64,000 bases of DNA from Inonotus obliquus (lineage: Eukaryota > Basidiomycota > Agaricomycetes > Hymenochaetales > Hymenochaetaceae): assembly GCA_032164295.1 (NCBI GenBank), contig JAJHTX010000013.1:1426001-1490000 (forward strand). Reading direction: 5' to 3'. Position 1 is the first letter of the stretch. Every line of letters begins with the position of its first letter. A program made the translations under genes and the position numbers. Shown here piece after piece: positions 57,778 to 64,000 of this stretch. A model generated the notes under the pieces. That model had not been told where the DNA came from, did no database searches, and was given only the letters and a program-made list of their open reading frames with translations.

Positions 57778-58090
57778 ATTGTTACACGGGAGTCCATGTA
57801 TCTGTTGCCCATTCGGATAGCAGCAGCTGTCTTGAGTTGGTTTGTTGTGCTATATCTAGGGCAATCCAATGATACCTGTATTAGTGCCCAGAGTTGTCTG
57901 TTTGCATGCCCGGTGGTCCTCGATTCGTATAGGGCATATACTATGACTGCATCCTATGCTATCGGGTTTTGGTCTTCAGCACGCGTGAGATGACGGGTGT
58001 TTTGAGGACACGCACGAAGTACAATGCGAGAAGGAAATTCAATTCTGATCTGGAAGCGTGGGAACAGCCAGTGATGTCAACAGTACTGCC
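57700..58090 (+). pseudogene. 3' remnant of the aspartic peptidase unit
   Basis: 57780-57860 matches 23260-23340 (VSVAHSDSSSCLEL here, VSVALSDSSSCLEL there) and 57975-58070 matches the sequence after the peptidase 3' end near 23530-23640. In this frame most differences over the matched 45 nt are synonymous, which suggests the frame was once coding. The frame ends soon after in a stop; the rest of the peptidase is absent. Confidence 0.6.
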
Positions 58091-58158
58091 TGTCTAACAA
58101 ACACTATCTCGAAATTTCTTCCCAAAAGTATTGAGTCGGACGCTGGTGGCTGAAGAAA

Positions 58159-59641
58159 ATGGTAGCTGAATCGTCGACTGTCATCACCCTTCCTATTGCA
58201 AATATTCAGCACGACTTTCAAAATGTCGTTTCCGATGTTCGCGACGGTGTCGTAGGGTCTGAAGATATTTGGCTATCCTGCTACAGGACGGGTTCACAAT
58301 CTGTTCACGGGAAAGTACGTGCTGAGCTTGGAGAGAGGAGACAGGGGGACTCTGGATCGCGGTCTGTTGAGCTGATTAGTAGAGATGGCGTTCAACTTGA
58401 ACGAGCGGAGAAGGCAAGAGAACGAGATTGGGCATTAAGCAAGCTATGTGCTGACCTCGTCAAACTCAGGGAAGTTACCTTGCGTCGTGCGATGACTTAT
58501 CGATACCGCCGACGCCTATACGCGTTCCAAGATACATAGTACGAGATTCGGATAGTACTCTCAAGGTTGGAAAGTTCACTCAGAACATTGATCATTTTAT
58601 CACTCTAACTCCAAACAGTCGAAACAGATCAACACCGTTTCCGTCTCACCCGACTTGTCGCAAATTGCCTTGGGATACGAGAATGGGTCAATACGACGTC
58701 TTCCACTACGTCTGTCTCAAAGCTCTAACGAATCTGATGACCGACCAACAACTTCGCTGACTTATGCACCTCACCTCAGCGGGGCGTCGATCGAAGCGTT
58801 GTCATACTTTCCTTCGTCGCGCGTACTGCTTTCTGCTGGTGCTGATTTTATGTTGCATGTCCTCGATGCGGCTCCGGGACTCAGCGCGCCGCCGAAACCC
58901 GCACGGTCCCTCAAGGGTCATATCCGACCGGTGACTGGGTTAGCTATCATCGACCGTGGGAGGAACGTACTTTCAGGCGCACGCGATGGCACACTTCGTT
59001 TATGGGACATTTCTGAAGGCAAACAGATTAAGGTGATGGGATCGCAGAAGTACAGTCCTATAAATGCCATATCGCTCGGACAAACTCCTTCATCTTCCCC
59101 ATCTCACGAAAGCATTCCACAACCGAATTCGCGTGAAGTTGGGACAGCCGGTAAAAGTGTATTTATTGCTTTACAAAGCGGCGATTTCGAATGCGTTGAT
59201 CTCGGAACGAAGGCGTCGGTTTTTCATTCTTCATCAATGCAGAATTACGAACGACACGGACCTTTAACCGCGATCGCGTATGACTCGGATTCTTATTTGC
59301 TTGCGACTGGTTCATCCACTGGTGTCGTTACTGCGTTTGACTCGCGCCAGCTGGGCGCCCCATTGTGTGGCTTTCAGAGGAACTCAGCTGGTATTGAAGG
59401 GCTCGCATTCGTTCCACGGAGTACAAGTGGTGCACCGGAGGAAGCAAATTTGCTTGATCCGGATCTTGCTATTGCCACAGCGGATGGTTTACCGTACGTT
59501 GCGAGTATACGGCCGCATGGTCCTGAAGTCCGCGCTGAGCTTGCGTGTGGAGGGGATTGTGAACCAATACGTGCTCTTACTGTGGATTCTGTAGGAGGCA
59601 TATGGCTTGCCGGTGACGAAGGCGTTGCTAGGATGTATTAG
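58159..59641 (+). CDS. WD40 proteasomal ATPase-associated factor (PAAF1/Rpn14-like)
   Basis: Three exons: 58159..58413, 58470..58565 and 58619..59641, 457 residues. The first intron begins GCAAGA, a GC-AG intron; using it removes a frame clash and gives QLERAEKGSYLASCDDLSI. Seen: N-terminal WLSCYRTGSQSVHGK typical of this family, then WD repeats: ALSYFPSSRVLLSAGADFML, RSLKGHIRPVTGLAI, NVLSGARDGTLRLWDISEGK, AYDSDSYLLATGSSTGVVTA, and a C-terminal GIWLAGDEGVARMY. Family knowledge: PAAF1/Rpn14 is a chaperone that binds Rpt ATPases during assembly of the 19S base. Assignment to PAAF1 rather than another WD40 protein rests on the N-terminal motif and is moderately firm. Confidence 0.75.
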
Positions 59642-60042
59642 TTTAGCTGTTTCAAGTTGTGTAAGAAATGGATGTATTTTTTGTTATTTGAATCTACGGG
59701 CAGTTTGTATTGGTTGGTAGATTAGGAAACCCGTGGGATCGACCGTAACTTGAGCGCCGCCCACTTGAACGGATTGCACCAGCATCAGCCATCGCATCTC
59801 ATCTTTGTTTCCAGCACTGATCGTTATACTCTTCTTTCGATTATTGATGCTGATTTGATGAAAACACTGTAACACATTGTGACTGGAACGGTGAAACAAC
59901 GCCGCGTGGTTGCGATGGGACCGCATGCTCTTTTTATATCTGTCTTTCACTCTTACCATCGTGTCCAAGTACAGGTTGGAGGTATGTATTCAGCCTTTCT
60001 ATACATGTCAATGACACTGAGCGACGACATCACAGAAGAACA
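59642..60042. other. intergenic spacer, PAAF1-like to GNAT
   Basis: 400 bp with the PAAF1-like 3' UTR and the GNAT promoter. No other feature seen. Confidence 0.4.
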
Positions 60043-60958
60043 ATGGCTGAGTCGTCCACCTCGAAACCTCGCGCTGAAGTGAAAATCGCTCCAGCAAGAT
60101 ACGAGGACTTGCCTAATATCGCGATCTGCGAATTACTTGCATTTTCTGGTGCATTCCCGCCTTATGACCTCTTCTCGCGTTTACTGCATCCCTTTCGCGT
60201 TCCGCTGGTCAAGTCTGGCACGGATCCACGACATTGGCCGGATTACAACTCGACCATACGTAGTCGTGCGCGGAACTTGAGAGATGGTTCGATGGTCTTA
60301 GTTGCGTTTGCGAATGATGAGAGTGGGAAGGAAGCGGTGGTGGGGGTGGTGAAGGTCATTCCTCCGAAAGAGATGCTTGAGGGGGCGCGTAGGACTAGGA
60401 AATGGAAGGATCGCGTTTTGGATGATGTTGTATACCCAACAATGAAGAATGTCCGGGATAAGGTATGGAAGGATAATGATGGGACGGATAATAGGTTTTT
60501 GTCGGTGTTCAAAAAGGCACAGAAGGAAGTCAGGGATAGAATTGATAAAGAACAACAATACTTTTACTTGTGCGTTTTCTTCTCGTCCTTGTCATTTCCG
60601 GGTAACTGACAAACAAGTTCGTTCGTCTTTGAACTTCAATAGGCAACTCCTCTATGTTCATCCATCTTTTCATGGACGCGGAATTGGCTCTGCTCTTCTA
60701 CAGCGTTGCGTGTCTATCGCTGACTCTCAGGGTATACCTATATTACTCGAATCGACACAAGGTGCACTTCAGATGTACGAATCTCGTGGATTCGTGCAAG
60801 TCGACGCGATAGAGTTTACGCATGCCGGGGAACATATTCAGCTACCGTGTATGCTCCGTGAACCAGTCGCTCCCGTACCTCCGCCGAAAGACGATCATCA
60901 GTCTCATGATATAGGTTTGGGTCAAGAATTGGATGTGGAAGAAAAGGATTCAAGTTAG
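60043..60958 (+). CDS. GNAT-family N-acetyltransferase
   Basis: Two exons, 60043..60569 and 60643..60958 (intron 73 nt), 280 residues. Seen: N-terminal VKIAPARYEDLPNIAICE, a long insert with GVVKVIPPKEM, then LLYVHPSFHGRGIGSALLQR, which is the acetyl-CoA-binding signature (Q/RxxGxG/A), and the C-terminal GALQMYESRGFVQVD. Family: transfer of acetyl from acetyl-CoA to an amine; the substrate is not predictable. The C-terminal tail after ML(REPVAPVPPP) is acidic and probably disordered. A decayed paralogue follows at 61230. Confidence 0.82.
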
Positions 60959-61229
60959 AGGAGTGGAATGTATTTTGTTTCGTGTATTGGTTTTGTCATC
61001 GCCGGAATGGGCATTGGACAATGTATTTACATATCTGTACCTTCTTCGTTCACTTCATACGCTGCGCTATTTTTTGTAACAAGCCTTCCTCGCTATTTCC
61101 TGGACTCATTATGTACATATCCGCCCAATCGTATAGGCAATTGGTCGCGATCGGAACCCACGTCGTTGGTCTTAGCTTCGGAGGGCATACAGGCACAGGC
61201 CTACAGACGTACAGATTTCCCTGGCGACA

Positions 61230-61959
61230 CGCTCTGACATACCACAAATCGCAGCCTGCGAGCTCTCCGCTTTCTCTGGCGCGTTTCCTCCTTATGACCC
61301 AGCGGCACTTATATCGCACCCGTCCCGGACCTCTTTAGCCCAGAGTAAAGTCCGACCACGAAAAGGGCCTGATTATGCATGAAAAGCACGTACTCGTAAT
61401 CAGAATCTGCGGAACGGGTCTGCGGTCTTTGTTGCGTATCGTGAAGAGTCACTGAAGACGACAGTGGTAAGGATGTGGTCGTGGGTACGATGAAGTTGAT
61501 TCTACCAAAGGAGATTTTGAAGACCAGACTTGCCAGTCGGACGTGGTGGGACCGCACCGTCGCGGATTACGTGTAACGTGTAATTTGAGTTGGAGTTCCT
61601 GCGAGAGAGGATGTAGTCCCGGAGTAGATGAAAAGGCGTTGGAAGTATTCAAAGGGGAGTCGGGTGTGGTGTATGATAGGGTTGACAGAGATCACCGATG
61701 TTTCTACTTGTATGTACGTTCCGGGGCTGCGCATTGGCGCCCCTCTTCTTAAACAATGAACCTCCATAGCCGATTTTTACTACGCTATGCTCTTACTCGA
61801 GTCATCGGCTGCAGGCCTGCAATTGTACTTGTCGAGGGTGATGCTCTAGACTTCACCTACGCTGGAGTGCTCGTTAGGATATCATGTATGATGATCCGGC
61901 AACTTGTGACCGAGGACACAAAGGTCAAGACAATGATAGCGCGGGTTACGCTTATTTAG
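61230..61959 (+). pseudogene. decayed tandem copy of the GNAT gene
   Basis: Scattered matches in the same order as the gene at 60043: DIPQIAACELSAFSGAFPPY near 61235, GPDYA then the equivalent of NLRNGSAVFVAYREE near 61365-61450, EKALEVFKGESGVVYDRVDR near 61630, CFYLYV near 61700 at the intron position, and GDALDFTYAGVLVRISCM near 61840. Frameshifts and stops separate the pieces and the acetyl-CoA-binding motif is missing. Non-functional. Confidence 0.65.
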
Positions 61960-62844
61960 TCGAAAGAACTGAATAAAATGAGTGTTCGAAGTAAATATGT
62001 CAGACGGGGAATTGTGTAGGTGGGGGTAAGTTAGAATGCGCAGCGGGCTTGACTCACCAATACACCTTGTTTATCCGAGAATCTGTTGAATTCGTCGTCG
62101 GCACGTAATGCTTGTTCAGTGTTCACTTACGGCCAAGTTTTATAGTTCGTTCGTGGTGCCCGTGTGATATAAAATGGGAACTAGTAGTTCTGGCTTGGCT
62201 TTGAGTTCAATAGGCTGTATAATTCCGCACCATGTCAATGGCATAATGGCATTGACGACCCGGAGCCCGGAGAAGGATGGGCACAAAAACGCGATTGTCA
62301 CAGTCCCGTGATTCCGTGACAGCAACCATCCAGATGATCACCACTTGGCACTTGCTCCTCTGCCACTGATATGACTTTGCTTCTCCCATAATGTCCACAT
62401 CAATCTGGTGCTTCATTCCCTTAGACCGTACGATGTACTCTACCGGGAATGTGCAAGCTCGATCCTCAATCTGATAATGATACCTTTATTCGTCGGTCTA
62501 GCTTCAGCGGTCAAAAAGGTTACTTGGGACTATGTAGGGCTTTTCGGCTCGACAGAACATACACGGAAGTATCAAAATACACTCAACCAACGCTGACAGA
62601 AAGAAGAATGGAAGTACCAAAGAATTACGAACTTAGGAGGCGGTAAAGGGAACCACGGAGCTATCTGGGGAGCTGTCCGGAAAGGAGGATCAGAGAGTGT
62701 GTTGGTGCGGGAGAAGGCTCGTTATCAATACAGGTGCGTTGAAGCGACTGAGTTGGAATGACAAAAAATCTTAATCGTGCATCAAAGCGTGGACAGATAA
62801 GAGGATCAACGGGATACTAAAGCTCAGGGATTCCTCCATCCTGA
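61960..62844. other. spacer without recognised gene
   Basis: About 0.9 kb between the GNAT remnant and the hydrophobin stop. Only short open frames; nothing supported. Confidence 0.4.
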
Positions 62845-63365
62845 TTAAAGACTGACGCTGCTGCATCCGATTGCAATGATACCGGATTCTAGATAGCGAA
62901 AAAGGATTAGTCAGATTACTTGTCACCAAGCCGATGGAATGATCGATGGTCTTACGGTAGCTCGCGTCACAGCACAGCGGCTTTAAGAGACTGTTGCAGG
63001 GGAATCGTGAGGATCGGCATGTTCGAGTATGACCGAGGGAATACGTTCAGCACTTACCAGAGTTCTCCGAGTCCACCTTTGTGCAAGGTGCTACAAGTCA
63101 GGCCGACCGATTGACCCTTTTGTGCGGAGGTCAAGTTGATGTGCAAGAGGTCAAGGATTAGCTGAGCGCTCAGAGTGGTGGGGCTGGATGCTTGAAGGCA
63201 GCAAAGGAGCTCCTTGCTGCACGATGCGCTGGGGGAGGGCTTTGGAGTCTGTGTCGGCGTCGGCGAGGGCTTTGGCTTTGGATTAAGCGCATTATCTGAA
63301 GCCGCCGCGACCAGTGACACGAAGAATGCCAGGAGAAGCAATGGATATGCGAAACGTAGTTGCAT
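62845..63365 (-). CDS. class I hydrophobin
   Basis: Three exons on the minus strand: 63365..63058, 62990..62956 (35 nt) and 62888..62845 (44 nt), 128 residues. Signal peptide (MQLRFAYPLLLLAFFVSLVA), a Pro/Lys/Thr-rich linker with PKPSPTPTQTPKPSPS, then eight cysteines in the order C-x5-CC-x34-C-x11-C-x5-CC-x12-C-x5. Spacing fits class I hydrophobins, which self-assemble into amphipathic films on hyphae and fruiting bodies. I chose the GTAAGA donor for intron 2 because it gives the usual x12 before Cys8; a later donor would give x24. The proline-rich linker between signal peptide and Cys1 is longer than usual. The two terminal micro-exons carry Cys5-Cys8 and are easily missed. Confidence 0.88.
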
Positions 63366-63440
63366 TCTGGGACTTGCGGGCGATAGTGGGTACGGGATGG
63401 AAATAGGAAATCTCCCAAGCCTCGCTTCACCACCTTTTCA

Positions 63441-63449
63441 CCTTATATA
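63441..63449 (-). promoter_or_regulatory. TATA box of the hydrophobin gene
   Basis: TATATAAGG on the minus strand, about 80 bp upstream of the ATG. Confidence 0.55.
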
Positions 63450-64000
63450 CCGGAAGGAAACGAAATATGTGCGCCATATCAATCCATCAGTGTAAATCCG
63501 CAATATCAACACTTGGCCGCTCTGGGAGGCTAATTTGGACGAGAACGGAAGCCTCAGTGCTTTCGGAGTCCGGGCATCACGCTTCGAAGATGGACCCGCG
63601 TGCCTCTATCGGCGCAGAGGCGGGCGTACCTTGCGTCGAAATGATTAACAGTGCACGTTGTGAGCGTCATTTATGCGGCCTGATTCCCGGAAATAGTGAC
63701 GCCACGGGAGGGAAGCAGATAGCATATTCATAATATGAGATATGCATACATTGGTTTTTTTGCTCTACGTCGTTATAAGCTCACATTACCCTTCTTCGGC
63801 AGCAATTCCGAAAAGGGAGTGATTGCAACTCTGAACAACAGCAGGGAATTTTGGCAAACCCGAATATCTGCGAATATGGACAGCTGCGAAAAATACCGCG
63901 AGGCGAGATTTTGTGCTAGAACCAAACGTCCAGTGCTTCATCAGCGCACTGAGAGCGCCATGCCCCTGACGGTGTCTTCTTAGACGCTCTAGATGACCAT
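63450..64000. other. upstream region of the hydrophobin gene, right edge
   Basis: Short open frames only; presumed hydrophobin promoter and spacer. Nothing else supported. Confidence 0.4.

Overview
The window reads as nuclear DNA of a filamentous basidiomycete (Agaricomycetes type). The genes are split by many 50-75 nt GT-AG introns. There is a class I hydrophobin, a Ty3/gypsy chromovirus and a transposase-like protein family that I know only from mushroom genomes. All exon structures were worked out by eye from splice signals and family knowledge; no search was run.

Layout. Left end (1-11.1 kb), gene-dense housekeeping DNA: 5' part of a protein kinase (-), a sucrase/ferredoxin-like thioredoxin-fold protein (+), ATG12 (-), triosephosphate isomerase (+), a Ser/Pro-rich low-complexity protein (+) and a zinc-type alcohol dehydrogenase (ADH, +). 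Right end (58.2-64 kb), again ordinary: a PAAF1/Rpn14-like WD40 proteasome assembly factor (+), a GNAT acetyltransferase (+) with a decayed tandem copy, and a hydrophobin (-).

Middle (10.8-58.1 kb), an expanded segment. A unit made of the ADH 3' end, a small three-exon orphan gene, a MITE-sized repeat and an A1 aspartic peptidase, which originally lay just upstream of PAAF1, has been duplicated in tandem. There are three clear unit starts (about 10.8, 18.88 and 24.26 kb) and a fourth partial one (55.3-58.1 kb). The ADH tails and most peptidase copies are broken. The orphan gene keeps an intact three-exon frame in all four copies.

These duplicates are filled with mobile elements whose target-site duplications (TSDs) can be read directly: a 5.2 kb transposon with an 8-bp TSD carrying a decayed transposase-like gene; a Tc1/mariner-type remnant (TA); a 6.1 kb hAT-type element (8-bp TSD) that holds a degraded USP7/Ubp15-type MATH domain; and a four-level nest at 31.9-46.5 kb: MITE > LTR > non-autonomous LTR element with only a Gag-like ORF > intact chromovirus with LTRs that look identical. 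Two LTR-like families are nested into each other reciprocally at 48.1-54.7 kb. Family 1 (rich in GGTACC/GTACCG words) makes 4-bp TSDs with a central CG in all five insertions. Family 2 (about 1.6 kb, TG...CA, 5-bp TSD) carries a conserved 224-codon ORF upstream of its TATA box.
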